From: Streptomyces sp. MNU76
GTDB taxonomy: Bacteria > Actinomycetota > Actinomycetes > Streptomycetales > Streptomycetaceae
Direction of reading: 5' to 3'
Length of the DNA stretch: 64,000 bases
Assembly (NCBI RefSeq): GCF_020982545.1
Contig: NZ_JAJKLK010000007.1
Location: forward strand, 62,001-126,000
Shown here: positions 26,623 through 35,570 of the stretch, piece by piece
Position numbering within the stretch: position 1 is the first letter of the stretch
Layout: each line of letters starts with the position of its first letter
The notes under the pieces: model-generated
Told to the model about the DNA's origin: nothing
The model's input: the letters and a program-made list of their open reading frames with translations, nothing else
Database searches by the model: none
Position numbers and translations under genes: made by a program

Positions 26623-27575
26623 GCGACACCATGCCGGCCGAACTGCTCGGCGGCGGAAACCGGATCGTGCGCGAGGCCGTCCCCTGCTGGCACTTCGCCA
26701 TGATGAACGACCAGGTCCGCAACCAGGCCTTTCGCGAGGCCATCGAGAAGACCGTGCGCTACGACGACCTGGTCCTGGACATCGGTACCGGCGGCGGGCT
26801 CACCGCGCTGATCGCGACCCGCGCCGGCGCGCAGGTCATCACCTGCGAGGCCAACCCGGTCACCGCGCTACTGGCCGACCGGGTGGTCCGCGCCAACGGC
26901 TACGGCGACCGGATCACCGTGGTCCCCAAACCGTCCACGGAACTCGTCGTCGGCCGCGACCTGCCGCGCAGGGCAGACGTCCTGAGCGCCGAGGTCTTCG
27001 ACTGCGGCCTGCCCGGCGAGTTCGCCCTGCCGGCCCTGGAGCACGCCCAGCGCGAGCTCCTCACCCCAGGTGCCCGCCTCGTCCCCGCGGGCGGACGGCT
27101 CTGGGCACAGATCATCGAGAGCGAGGACCTGTTCGGGCTCAACAACGTCGGCATGGTGGACGGCTTCGACCTCACAGCCTTCAATCTGGCCACCACCCAG
27201 AACTACTTCCCGTGCCGGGTCGACCGCCTCGTCCACACCCGACTCACCCCCGCGTTCCCGCTCTTCGATTTCGGCTTCGCCAATCCGCCCACTTCGCAGT
27301 CCAAGCACCTGGATCTGCCTGCCACCGCGAACGGCACCGCGAACGCCGCCGTCATGTGGTTCGAACTCGATCTCGGCAACGACATCAAACTGAGCAACCA
27401 GCCCGGCCGACCCTCACACTGGCACCAGGCCGCGCAGACGTTCGGCACGCCGCTCCCAGTGACAGCGGGCGCCACCCTGCACGTCACCGCCGAACACGAC
27501 CTGACCCACGTGACCGTCAACCTCCAGGCAGGCAACCCCCGTTCAACTGAGACCTCTCCCGACACACATGCCTGA
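26619..27575 (+). CDS. PRMT-like protein methyltransferase
   Basis: 318 residues from ATG 26619, overlapping the preceding stop. LVLDIGTGGGLTALIATRAG is motif I, VITCEANPVTALLADRVV follows, and VLSAEVFDCGLPGEFALP resembles the double-E loop region of arginine methyltransferases (PRMT7 type). A C-terminal beta-barrel is suggested by VMWFELDLGNDIKLSNQPGR. Bacterial PRMT-like proteins of this kind sometimes modify peptides or natural products. The partner is unknown. Confidence 0.75.
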   Translation: MSDTMPAELLGGGNRIVREAVPCWHFAMMNDQVRNQAFREAIEKTVRYDDLVLDIGTGGGLTALIATRAGAQVITCEANPVTALLADRVVRANGYGDRITVVPKPSTELVVGRDLPRRADVLSAEVFDCGLPGEFALPALEHAQRELLTPGARLVPAGGRLWAQIIESEDLFGLNNVGMVDGFDLTAFNLATTQNYFPCRVDRLVHTRLTPAFPLFDFGFANPPTSQSKHLDLPATANGTANAAVMWFELDLGNDIKLSNQPGRPSHWHQAAQTFGTPLPVTAGATLHVTAEHDLTHVTVNLQAGNPRSTETSPDTHA

Positions 27576-27603
27576 CGCGCACCGGCAGCGTTGATCGAAA
27601 CAG

Positions 27604-27647
27604 GTAGCCGTTGTCTCACCGGTCATGACCGGTGAGACAACGGCTAC
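27604..27647. terminator. Bidirectional terminator, 22-bp perfect inverted repeat
   Basis: Two perfect 22-base arms meet at the centre (ccggtca|tgaccgg). The hairpin lies 29 bp past the PRMT-like gene and before the convergent lectin fragment. Confidence 0.75.
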
Positions 27648-27687
27648 TCACTTGCCCGGCCGGACGGATGCGCCGTCCGGCCGGGGG

Positions 27688-28101
27688 TTATGCCCAGACC
27701 TGGCGCATCAGCCAGAGGCTCTTCGCGGTGCCCGCGCCCTGTGCGAAGACGTAGAGGAGGTTCTCGCTGTTGGCGATGACTGCCTGGGCGGTGCCGATGC
27801 TGCCGCCCAGGTCCTGGAACGTGCCGTAGGCGGGCTGGTTCTCCTGCTGCTGAGGTGCTACCCACAGGGACTTCGGGCCGCCCGCGCCGCGGACGAAGAC
27901 GTAGAGGCGGCCGTCCTGGGCTAGGAGGGCGGTGGGGTGGTCGAGGATCTGGCCGCCGAGCGACACCGATGTCTCGAAGCTGTCGTAGTCGGCGCGCTGG
28001 CCGACCCGCCAGGCGGCGCCGTCCGAACCTCGGTAGAAGATCTGCGCGTGGGCGGAGGCGTCCACCGTCGCCGTGGGCCTGCTGGTGACGCCGGTGGTCT
28101 C
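27688..28101 (-). pseudogene. Beta-propeller lectin-like fragment
   Basis: About 135 residues form repeats of 45-50 residues: AQIFYRGSDGAAWRVGQ, GRLYVFVRGAGGPKSLWVA and NLLYVFAQGAGTAKSLWLM. These are typical PLL/tachylectin-type blades. The N-terminal part upstream of 28101 has no plausible coding sequence, so this is the tail of a larger secreted protein. 28102-28527 holds no other gene that I can see. Confidence 0.55.
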
Positions 28102-28527
28102 GCTGCTGATGCACGCCTGCGAGAAGTACTCGGCCTCCCAACCCGGTCCGGTCGGCCTTCCACGGCGACAGCGGCTACGGGCTCGGCGTACTACGCACGC
28201 CGGTGTAGGTGCTCCCAGGCCAAGCGCCGTCGGAGCCAGAACGAGAGTGGGGCCGGGCGGAGCCGTCGCGCCGGTCACTCGACTCAGCCCGGCGGAGACC
28301 CGTCCACCGAGCTGAGGGAACTGCCTGCGAAACGCCACTCCGTCAGCGCGACGTTCTGGCGGGCGTCCCAGGTGAGACCGAGTTCCTGAACTGGTCCGTC
28401 AGCGGCTCAGTTGACCTCGATCAGGTGATTCCACCCAGGGTGCGTTTCCGCTTGAGTGACGTGTCTTCAAGATCCGTTGCTTGATGCGGTGACGGCTCGT
28501 TGCGGTTGCTGGTGATCAACTGGCGTG

Positions 28528-30033
28528 GATACGGCAGCTGTAGATAGCCGTTGCTGAACCTTTCTGATCATGGTGTGGTGTCGGCGTAGGCGTGCCAGCG
28601 GCGGTGGCAGAGGCGGGCGCGGTGTTGGTGCCGTCGGCGCCAGGTGGACCACCACAGCAGGTGGTCGCGGTCGCGTCTGGGCGACGGAAGGATCAAGGCC
28701 CGCAGCAGGCGGAGGAGTTCGTGGCTGCTGAGGGGGACGAGGTCGGCCTCGCAGGGATCGTCGCGGGTGGCTTGTGCGGTGCGTTCGAGGGCGGCTGCGG
28801 TGGCCAGGAACGCGTAGGGGACCAGGGTGATCACGCTCCAGCGGTGCCAGGAGTTCCAGCAGGTGACCTGGCCTTTGTCGAGGTGGCAGATCTCTTTCGC
28901 GTCCTGGAAGTCGTCCTCCACCCGCCACCTGAGACACACCAGTGACACCAGTCTCGCCAGGGTCACCGGCCCCGGAGCGAAGCAGCGGTAGTAGGACACG
29001 GTGCGGGTGTAGCGGTGTCGGCGGACCAGCAGCACCGAGGTCCCCGCGTCGAGGTCGTGTCCCTCGGGAGTGTCGTCGGCGGTGACCTCGATCATCGCCC
29101 AGTCGTAGTCGCGTACGCCCTTCTGCCCCGAACCGGTCTGCATCCGCTGCCAGGCCCGCTTCGGCAGCCGGGCGGCGGCCTTGGCCACGCTCAGCTTCAC
29201 GGGGCCGGTGGTGACCTGGTGATTGGAGCGCACTCCCACGACGTAGCCCAGGCCCAGCTCACGGCAGGCGGTACGCAGCTCCCGCCCTCCGTAGATCTCG
29301 TCCCCCAGGAAGAACGAGGCGGATATGCCCTGCCGTTGGGCGGTGCGGAGCATGTCCGCCGCGAGCTGTGGCTTGGTGGCGAAGCACAGTTCGTCGGGGA
29401 CACCGGTCAGCTCACGGCGTTCCTCATCGGCGGCCCACTCCTGGGTGAAGTACAGGCGCCGGCCGATCAGGCAGTGCCCGGCGGACGAGGCGAAGGTCAG
29501 GTGCACGGCGACCTGGCACAGATCCACACCGCCGACCGAGCCGGAGTACTGGCGGGCCGCGGCCACCGCGTCGGTCGAGGACTTGGCGTCCCCCGTCTCG
29601 TCCGCGATCAGGATCCCGTCGCCGTCGTCGAGCAGGCCCACGGCCCAGGTCGCGGTCCTCTCCAGTACCGCCTCCTCGTCCCACACCGCACGGGACAGCA
29701 GATGGTGCAGGCGGTGCGGGCCCCGCTCACCGATCGCTTCGGCCAGGCTCCAGCAGTTGACGTCCTCGAGCTCCATCAGCATGCCCCGCGCCATCCGCGC
29801 GAACGTCTCCCGGGTCTCACAGCGGGCGAAGCAGCCGGACAACGAAGCCAACAGGCCCTCGAACGCGATCTCGTGGCCTTCGTGGCCTACCGTGGCCGAA
29901 GCGGCCGTCTCGTTCTGATGTTGCGTCACACCACGTCATGATCAAGGCGGCCGTCCTCATGCTCACGCCCGCCCCCTCAAGCCGCTGAACAGCAGCGACG
30001 AGCACCGGCAGACCTATCTACAGCTGCCGTATC
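28528..30033 (-). mobile_element. IS701-family insertion sequence
   Basis: A 1.5-kb unit bounded by a perfect 20-bp inverted repeat (gatacggcagctgtagatag at 28528-28547 and its complement at 30014-30033), with one transposase gene. Looser inner repeats (ctgatcatggtgtggtg near 28564 and its near-complement at 29931) also pair. I see no clear target duplication. The right end runs into the methyltransferase at 30072. Confidence 0.7.
28568..29929 (-). CDS. IS701-family transposase
   Basis: 453 residues. DDE-type motifs are ILIADETGDAKSSTDAVA (first Asp), FFLGDEIYGGRELR (second) and RWRVEDDFQDAKEICHLDKG (Glu region, YREK-like). WNSWHRW and the C-terminal Arg-rich tail fit IS701/IS4-like enzymes. 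It is complete. Confidence 0.85.
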   Translation of the reverse strand: MTQHQNETAASATVGHEGHEIAFEGLLASLSGCFARCETRETFARMARGMLMELEDVNCWSLAEAIGERGPHRLHHLLSRAVWDEEAVLERTATWAVGLLDDGDGILIADETGDAKSSTDAVAAARQYSGSVGGVDLCQVAVHLTFASSAGHCLIGRRLYFTQEWAADEERRELTGVPDELCFATKPQLAADMLRTAQRQGISASFFLGDEIYGGRELRTACRELGLGYVVGVRSNHQVTTGPVKLSVAKAAARLPKRAWQRMQTGSGQKGVRDYDWAMIEVTADDTPEGHDLDAGTSVLLVRRHRYTRTVSYYRCFAPGPVTLARLVSLVCLRWRVEDDFQDAKEICHLDKGQVTCWNSWHRWSVITLVPYAFLATAAALERTAQATRDDPCEADLVPLSSHELLRLLRALILPSPRRDRDHLLWWSTWRRRHQHRARLCHRRWHAYADTTP

Positions 30034-30071
30034 AGTACGAGAGCATCTCCTTCCAGGAGGTTCACGGTGAG

Positions 30072-30587
30072 GTGCTCCCGCTGTTTCCGCCCCCTCCCGG
30101 CAGGGTCGCCGATCTCGGCGCGGGCTCGGGTAGGGATGCAGCGGCACTCGCCAGGCTCGGCCACCAGGTGGTGGCGGTCGAACCGACGCCCGAACTCCGC
30201 GAGATCGGTAAGCGACTGCACGCGGACGTGCCCATCGAATGGATCGACAGCGCGCTGCCCGGACTTCCCGGAGTGCACGGTCCCTTCGATCTCGTTCTGA
30301 TCGTCGCTGTGTGGATGCACCTGGAGTACGGAGACCGGGAGGCGGCCATGACGCGCGTCCGGTCGTTGCTGTCCCCGATGGGGCGTGTGCTCATCACCCT
30401 TCGCCACGGTCCCGCCCCCTCCGGGCGGCGGATGTTCGACGTCCCGCTTTCCGAAACGATTCGGCTGGGGCGCCGGGTCGGCCTCGACCCACTGGCGGTG
30501 CGTGAACAGCCCGACCTGCAGGGACGCGCGGAGATCTCGTGGAGCGCGCTGGTCCTGCAGGCCACCTCGCGGCGCCCTCGTGAGTGA
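30072..30587 (+). CDS. Class I SAM methyltransferase, 5' end next to the IS
   Basis: 171 residues as given, from GTG 30072. GRVADLGAGSGRDAAALARL is motif I, VVAVEPTPELREIGKRL follows, and FDLVLIVAVWMHLEYGDREA and GRVLITLRHGP complete the fold. The frame is open further upstream (YESISFQEVHGEVLPLFPPP) into the IS end. The original start may therefore be lost or replaced by IS sequence. The substrate is unknown. Confidence 0.7.
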   Translation: MLPLFPPPPGRVADLGAGSGRDAAALARLGHQVVAVEPTPELREIGKRLHADVPIEWIDSALPGLPGVHGPFDLVLIVAVWMHLEYGDREAAMTRVRSLLSPMGRVLITLRHGPAPSGRRMFDVPLSETIRLGRRVGLDPLAVREQPDLQGRAEISWSALVLQATSRRPRE

Positions 30588-30953
30588 ACGCTTCGCGAAA
30601 AGGGTTCTTCACTCAACGCATCCACATGCGTACTTTCCGTACGGTACGGTCACCCCAACAGCACATGTATATGAAGACGGCCCCCGCAACGGCTGCAATC
30701 GTTCGCGAAGGCCTGAACCACCAGTGGGGGTAGGGGCTCCCACTGAGTGGTGTGCATCGTGAAGTTGCTGGTCACGGGTCTGGTGTGAGGAACGGGAGAG
30801 CTACTCGCGCTGGTCGGCGGCTGGTGTCCATGGTGAAGATCGTCTGACTGGTCGGCCGGGGCGGTTCTCGGGTTCTGCTGCGCCTGCCGGGAGGGCCCGC
30901 CTACGATCCGTCACCGTGCGGATACGCGACCAGATCGAGGGGAGGGTACGGGG

Positions 30954-31405
30954 ATGTCCGAGCTGGAGCGGATCACGGCGCGCCGGAGTGAGCTGGACGC
31001 GCTGGCCGAGGAGCTGGGCAAACAGCTTCAGGAAGTCCAGGCGGAGCGGGAAGAGTTGGTGATCGCTGAGCGGTCCTGCTGCGGCTGGCCGATCCGCGTG
31101 GTGGTGCCGCCTTCCGCGTCTGTCCTGGCGAGACGCCCGCCGAGGACGCGACGGAGCTGCTGGCCGAGACAGATCATGTGCTCACGGAGCTTGAGGCACT
31201 GATCCGCCGGATCAACCGCACGAACGCCACGGTGGACATGGGCCCCGACGGCACCCTGACCGACGCACTGGCCCGCCGGGACGCACTGCGCCTGCGGCAC
31301 GCCGTACTCACCGCCGCGGCGGACGCCACACCTGACGGGACGCGCCAACTGAAGTGCTCCGATCGATTGAGGCGCGATCCGGACCCGGCCGTTACCGGCT
31401 CGTAA
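30954..31405 (+). pseudogene. Coiled-coil protein with DIP1984-like domain, one frameshift
   Basis: MSELERITARRSELDALAEE and LGKQLQEVQAEREELVIAER form an N-terminal coiled coil. One G is missing near 31070-31073. The next frame reads VLLRLADPRGGAAFRVCPG, then EDATELLAETDHVLTELEAL, IRRINRTNATVDMGPDGTLT and DALARRDALRLRHAVLTAAA, the DIP1984 signature. DIP1984 proteins have no established function. The join of the two halves looks like a fusion. RBS gaggggagg precedes ATG 30954. Confidence 0.6.
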
Positions 31406-31430
31406 GTCGCACCGTGCAGGCTTTTGCCAC

Positions 31431-32681
31431 ATGTATCCACCCCGCCGCCTTGCCGCCATCTCAGCGCGTCTCTGCGTGGTTGCCCTGCTGCTCACGGCTG
31501 CGGGGTGCGGCACGGACTCCGATCCGGCCGGCTCCGGCACCGGCACCACTGGCTCCGCCGCCACGGTGGAATCCGGCGGCCAGGGCGCCCCGCCGAAGGC
31601 CGCTGCGGGCTCCCTCACTTGGGAGTTCGAGTACATCGCGGACTTCAGCGGAAAGCTCGCCGATGTTGCCGTCCTGGCCGAGGACGACATCTGGGCGGTC
31701 GGGACCGAGAACAACGGCACGGCCAACGCCCACCTGCTCCACTACGACGGTACGCAGTGGAAGCGCGAGCCCCTTCCCGAAGCTCTCGGCACCACCGACT
31801 ACCCGCCACTGTTCGAAGAAGTCGGCGAGAAAGCACTGTGGCTGCGGCCGCAGACCTCCGCACAGCGCACCGGCGTGAACCCCTGGGCACAGTGGGACGG
31901 CACCCGCTGGTCCGCGGTGCCGAACCCCCCGCCAGGCAAAGTCAGGGACTTCGAGGCCGCGGGCCCGGACGACATCTGGGCCCTCGACGGCGAGCGGACC
32001 GCCCAGCACTGGGACGGCACGTCCTGGACCACGACCCGGCTGCCGTACGACGCCTCCGACCTCGCCGTGGCGGGACCGGACGACGTCTGGGCGGTCGGCA
32101 GCCGCTCGACCGGGCCGGGCACCGAGCTGGGCCACGGCGAGCGGTACAGCCAGCCCGCCTCGATGCACTGGGACGGCACGTCCTGGACGTCGGTGGAGAC
32201 TCCACAGGCCCGCTTCGAGGAGCCGATCCCGCCGGAGCCCGGCGCCAGCCTCGGCCAGGTCTTCGCGCTCGACAGCGGTGAGGTGCGCGCGTACGGCATG
32301 AACACCTTCAACCACGGCGAGGTCGAGGACGAACCCGCGGACGAGTACATCCGGCTGCGCTGGGACGGCTCGAAGTGGGTCGAGCAGCCGCCCGCGCCCG
32401 GCGGGTGCACTCTGCGGATCCCGGTGGGTCAGGACGACGAGGGCCTGTTCCTCAGCGGCAACTGGTACCTGACCGACGACGGCCGGTGTGTGAAGATCAA
32501 GCGCCACCGCCTGCCGCTGTCGACCGGTGCCCGCAAGGGGTCGAACCAGTCGCTGTGGCTGGAGGAGATCCACCGAGTGCCCGGCACCGACGACTGGCTG
32601 GGGGCCGGACACGTCCAGGTCAACCAGTCCGGCGATCCCTTCGGCGCCCCCGTCGTCGTACGCCTGAAGCGCGGCGGCTGA
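31431..32681 (+). CDS. Lipoprotein with beta-propeller repeats
   Basis: 416 residues. The signal peptide ends in LLTAAGC (lipobox, Cys near residue 26). After a Ser/Gly/Thr linker come repeated blades with the motif DDIWAVG or DDVWAVG plus a following W/HWDGT(S/Q)W: LAEDDIWAVGTENNG, GPDDIWALDGERTAQHWDG and GPDDVWAVGSRSTG. The protein would be anchored on the outer face of the membrane. It is probably a passenger of the inverted-repeat segment. The ligand is unknown. Confidence 0.8.
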   Translation: MYPPRRLAAISARLCVVALLLTAAGCGTDSDPAGSGTGTTGSAATVESGGQGAPPKAAAGSLTWEFEYIADFSGKLADVAVLAEDDIWAVGTENNGTANAHLLHYDGTQWKREPLPEALGTTDYPPLFEEVGEKALWLRPQTSAQRTGVNPWAQWDGTRWSAVPNPPPGKVRDFEAAGPDDIWALDGERTAQHWDGTSWTTTRLPYDASDLAVAGPDDVWAVGSRSTGPGTELGHGERYSQPASMHWDGTSWTSVETPQARFEEPIPPEPGASLGQVFALDSGEVRAYGMNTFNHGEVEDEPADEYIRLRWDGSKWVEQPPAPGGCTLRIPVGQDDEGLFLSGNWYLTDDGRCVKIKRHRLPLSTGARKGSNQSLWLEEIHRVPGTDDWLGAGHVQVNQSGDPFGAPVVVRLKRGG

Positions 32682-32822
32682 CCTTCTCGGCCGGCAACCG
32701 GCCGATACGCGCCGCCACCGGCACGGCCACGAAGGCCGGCGCCCCTGCACGCCCGTAGCCGTGTCGGTGGAGCACGCCGTACCGGCGTAACTGGAGAGCC
32801 CCCGGCGGCAGTTGAGTTTGGT

Positions 32823-33662
32823 GTGAAGAAAAACAACCCTCACGCCGAGGGCCCCGACGGCCTTGTCTGCGCCGCCCGCCTGCCGTTGTCGAGCGCGACC
32901 TTGAACTGGCTCGCTGACCTGATACGCGGCCATCTGAAGAAGATCGGCTCGCGGTGGCGGGCGCTGCCCGCCGGGAAGATCGCCGGCATCGTGCTGGCGG
33001 TCCTGCGCTGTGACCAGCGGCCCGGCGATCTGGCCGGCGGCAACGGCATCCACCGCACCACCGTCACCCGGTGAGTGCGGGAAGTCGTGGGCCTGCTGGC
33101 CACCCGCGCCCCGCGCCTGGACCGGGCGCTGAAGAAGATCGTCCGAACGGGTGGCGGAGTCGTACTGCTGGACGGCTCCCTGATCCGCACCCGACACCGC
33201 TCCGGCACGGCGAACCGGAAGAGTTACTCCGGCAAGCACAAATGCCACGGCCTGCTCGTGATCGCACTCACCGACGACAAGGGCCGGCTGCTCTGGGTCT
33301 CCGCCGCACGTCCCGGACGTACCTCGGAGATCACCGCCTCCCGTCACGACAAGCTCACCGCCCACCTGAGGGCGGCCGGCCTTGCTGCGATCGCCGACCT
33401 GGGCTTCATCGGCCTCGACGACAGCGGCCCGGACACCGACCCGGCGGTGATCACTGGCTACAAGGCCGCTCGGAACCGACCCCTGACCCGAGGTCAGAAG
33501 CTGTCCACCAAGGCGCTGGCCGCGGTCCGCGCCCCGGTCGAGCACGGCTTCGCCCACCTGAAGAACTGGAGGGTCCTGGGCAAGGTCCGCACCGACCCGA
33601 AGTGGGCGACCACGCTGGTCAGGGCCCTGCTGGTCCTGACGAACCGTGAAATCGCCCGCTGA
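32823..33662 (+). pseudogene. IS5-type (DDE_Tnp_4) transposase with in-frame stop
   Basis: One continuous frame interrupted by TGA at 33072-33074. Before it: LPAGKIAGIVLAVLRCDQRP and GGNGIHRTTVTR. After it: VREVVGLLATRAPRLDRAL, VVLLDGSLIRTRHRSG (first Asp), KHKCHGLLVIALTDDKGRLL and VEHGFAHLKNWRVLGKVR (Glu). Relatives have W or Y at the stop, so a TGG-to-TGA change is likely and no full protein is made. Confidence 0.8.
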
Positions 33663-33779
33663 CCGGTGATCTACACCGAAGTCATCCGCCCGCGACCAGC
33701 ACGAGCCTCCCAAGCCTCACGCACACCAGACCCATGACCAGCAACTTCACGATGCACACTGCTCACTGTAATTTACCGG

Positions 33780-34090
33780 CACCATATCGCGCCCCCACGC
33801 GCCTACACCCAGCTCTCCCACGACATCATCCAGCACCCCCTCCTCTCCTCGGACGCCGTCCGCCTCCTCACCTGGCAACTCTCCCTCCCCCCAGGGAGCG
33901 CGCGAACCCCTCTCCCGTACCGCCGAACGCGCCAGCACCGGCGCCTGCGCCTTCACCCGCGCCAAACGGCAACTCAAGGACGAGGGCTTCGTGCACGAGC
34001 GGCGCTTCCAAGGCCCCGGCGGACATTGGGGCACCCAACAGCTCGTCTCCAGCGTCCCGTTGAGCGCCGCCGAGGCCGGCGCGTCCGTCT
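33780..34090 (+). pseudogene. Remnant of a Streptomyces HTH-type protein
   Basis: SHDIIQHPLLSSDAVRLLTW then, one frame over after about 33896, GACAFTRAKRQLKDEGFVHE and GGHWGTQQLVSSVPLSAAEA. The pattern is a winged helix-turn-helix seen in replication or regulatory proteins of Streptomyces mobile elements. The N-terminus and tail are missing. Confidence 0.5.
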
Positions 34091-34182
34091 CCTTCACGCG
34101 CGTGGTTTTTCCGGCAGGCGCCGACCTATCTCTTGGTGTCCACTTCGCTCGACCCCCGTACCGCCACGAGGAGTTCACCGCC

Positions 34183-34482
34183 ATGACCACCGCGTTCGGG
34201 AACCCGTCGCCGCTTCCGGCCGGCCCCACACCGCTCACCGACACGAGCGGCCTGCCGACCCCGGAGTCCGCCTTCGCCCGGCCCGAGGTCACTCAGCCGA
34301 CCATCGTCCAGCCGCCGGGAATCAGCGGCTATCTTCCCCCCGACATCCTGCTGCCGATCGTCTTCGCGATTCTCGTCATCATCGTGGCGAGCCGCACCCG
34401 TACGGGATGCCAGACCTGCTCGGGCAGGGCTCGGATCGCCTGGCTAACCGGCACGGTGACGGCGTATCCGACGGAGAAGTAG
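34183..34482 (+). CDS. Possible small single-helix membrane protein
   Basis: A 99-codon frame from ATG 34183 with a Pro/Thr-rich start and one strong hydrophobic helix (ILLPIVFAILVIIVA). The tail looks random, so the real end may be lost. No family recognised. Confidence 0.3.
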   Translation: MTTAFGNPSPLPAGPTPLTDTSGLPTPESAFARPEVTQPTIVQPPGISGYLPPDILLPIVFAILVIIVASRTRTGCQTCSGRARIAWLTGTVTAYPTEK

Positions 34483-34951
34483 GTGAGCATCGGCCTCGCC
34501 GAGAGAATGGGCTCGGCCTACGAGCGACGGCTACGGGTCTGCTCGGGACCGCAGGACCCGCGCGAGGTCGGCGTCGCCGCGCATGACGACCGCGACCTTG
34601 CGGTCAATGTCCCCCTGCTCGTGTTGCTCGCCACAGGGGCAGATACTCCACCCGTCCGTTTCGACGCACCCGGCCACCAGTTCAACGAGCCCAACCAACT
34701 CGTCGAGGAGCCCGACGGGAATCTCCACGCCTACAGCCGGTTCCGCAGGGAGGTAGGGAAGGGCAAGTTGAAGCCCGCCGTGGAAGCTCTCGGTTTCAGG
34801 ACCACGCCGACTCTGTCGCCGGTGGGACAGGGCCCCGCGCGTTCGTGTCAAACGAGGAGCAGGTTGAACGCGCGATTGTCGAGATGCCACAACAGTCGTT
34901 CCCCCGTGTACCTTCAGTTGCGGGGCTGATCGGGAGCCGGTCTGCACGCTT
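34483..34951. other. Gene-poor end of element C
   Basis: Overlapping frames on both strands exist but none shows a conserved motif, and I see no intact gene. Confidence 0.4.
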
Positions 34952-35352
34952 GGCCACCAAATGGCCACCACGCCGGCCCCAACAGACCGAGGCGGATGGA
35001 CAGCGAGGGGAAAAAGGCCAGCTCACAGCCTTACAGAACGGAATCACCACTGGCCGTCAACCTCAGACCTACGCATTGCGATGCGTAGACCACGAGTGTC
35101 CGTTTAGCCTGAATTCCAAGGTCAGCAAAAAGAAGAAACCCCAGGTCAAAGGCCTGACCTGGGGTTCACCATGGAGCCGCCTTCGGGATTCGAACCCGAG
35201 ACCTACGCATTACGAGCACACTAGCGCTCATGACGCGCGGTGTTGCTGCGTGCCGCCAAGTCTTGTTTTGCCTGATCAGAGCACATGCAGTGTGCTGATG
35301 TGTGATGCCCTGTCTATGTCGTCCAAAGGCGTCCGCGCTCCCCTTGCGCTCC
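34952..35352 (-). other. Attachment-site copy 4 (junction of elements C and D)
   Basis: Core at 35173-35216. Left arm repeats GGCCACC at 34952-34958 and 34963-34969 (221 bp before) and the decayed anticodon-like copy at 35066 (107 bp before) match copies 2 and 3. The right arms differ: GCGCTCC at 35335-35341 and 35346-35352, 162 bp after the core start, with the same 11-bp period. Element D therefore seems to use another integrase specificity. 35353-35570 has no gene. Confidence 0.75.
35137..35166 (-). terminator. tRNA-type terminator at att copy 4
   Basis: Same aaccccaggtca / tgacctggggtt hairpin as copies 2 and 3. Confidence 0.7.
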
Positions 35353-35570
35353 CCTGCCGTTCGCCTGGTCCCGTCCCAGCACGAGCAGAGCCTGGCTACC
35401 CTTGTCGATACTCGATAAGGGTAGCGGTCCACTCTGCCCGCAACGCTAACGCATCTGGGGTCGCTCACCCGTTGCCGAGAGACAGCCTTCCCGGTAGCCG
35501 AAGCGGCTGGTTGTACGGAGCGTACTCCTTGCGACGAGCCGCGCCTGTCAGATCCGAAGCCGTTCGATGC

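Larger units (their letters stand above)
30750..33759. mobile_element. 3.0-kb segment bounded by 38-bp inverted repeats, with IS5-type transposase and passengers
   Basis: The 38-bp repeat at 30750-30787 (gtgtgcatcgtgaagttgct...) recurs inverted at 33722-33759 with one mismatch. Weaker similarity continues inward for another 60-80 bp on both sides (around agatc...ctg.ctggtc). The transposase remnant lies against the right end. The rest carries a DIP1984-like gene and a lipoprotein gene. It could be one element that carries passengers, or two copies of the IS with the left one reduced to its end. No clear target duplication is visible. Confidence 0.6.

Noticed and set aside
31461-33713. Minus-strand open frame of 750 codons
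   Set aside because: Opposite to the lipoprotein and transposase genes. Composition is that of a GC-bias shadow.
35395-35424. Inverted repeat ctaccctt...aagggtag as an operator
   Set aside because: Imperfect and not next to a gene start. It may be part of the att right flank.
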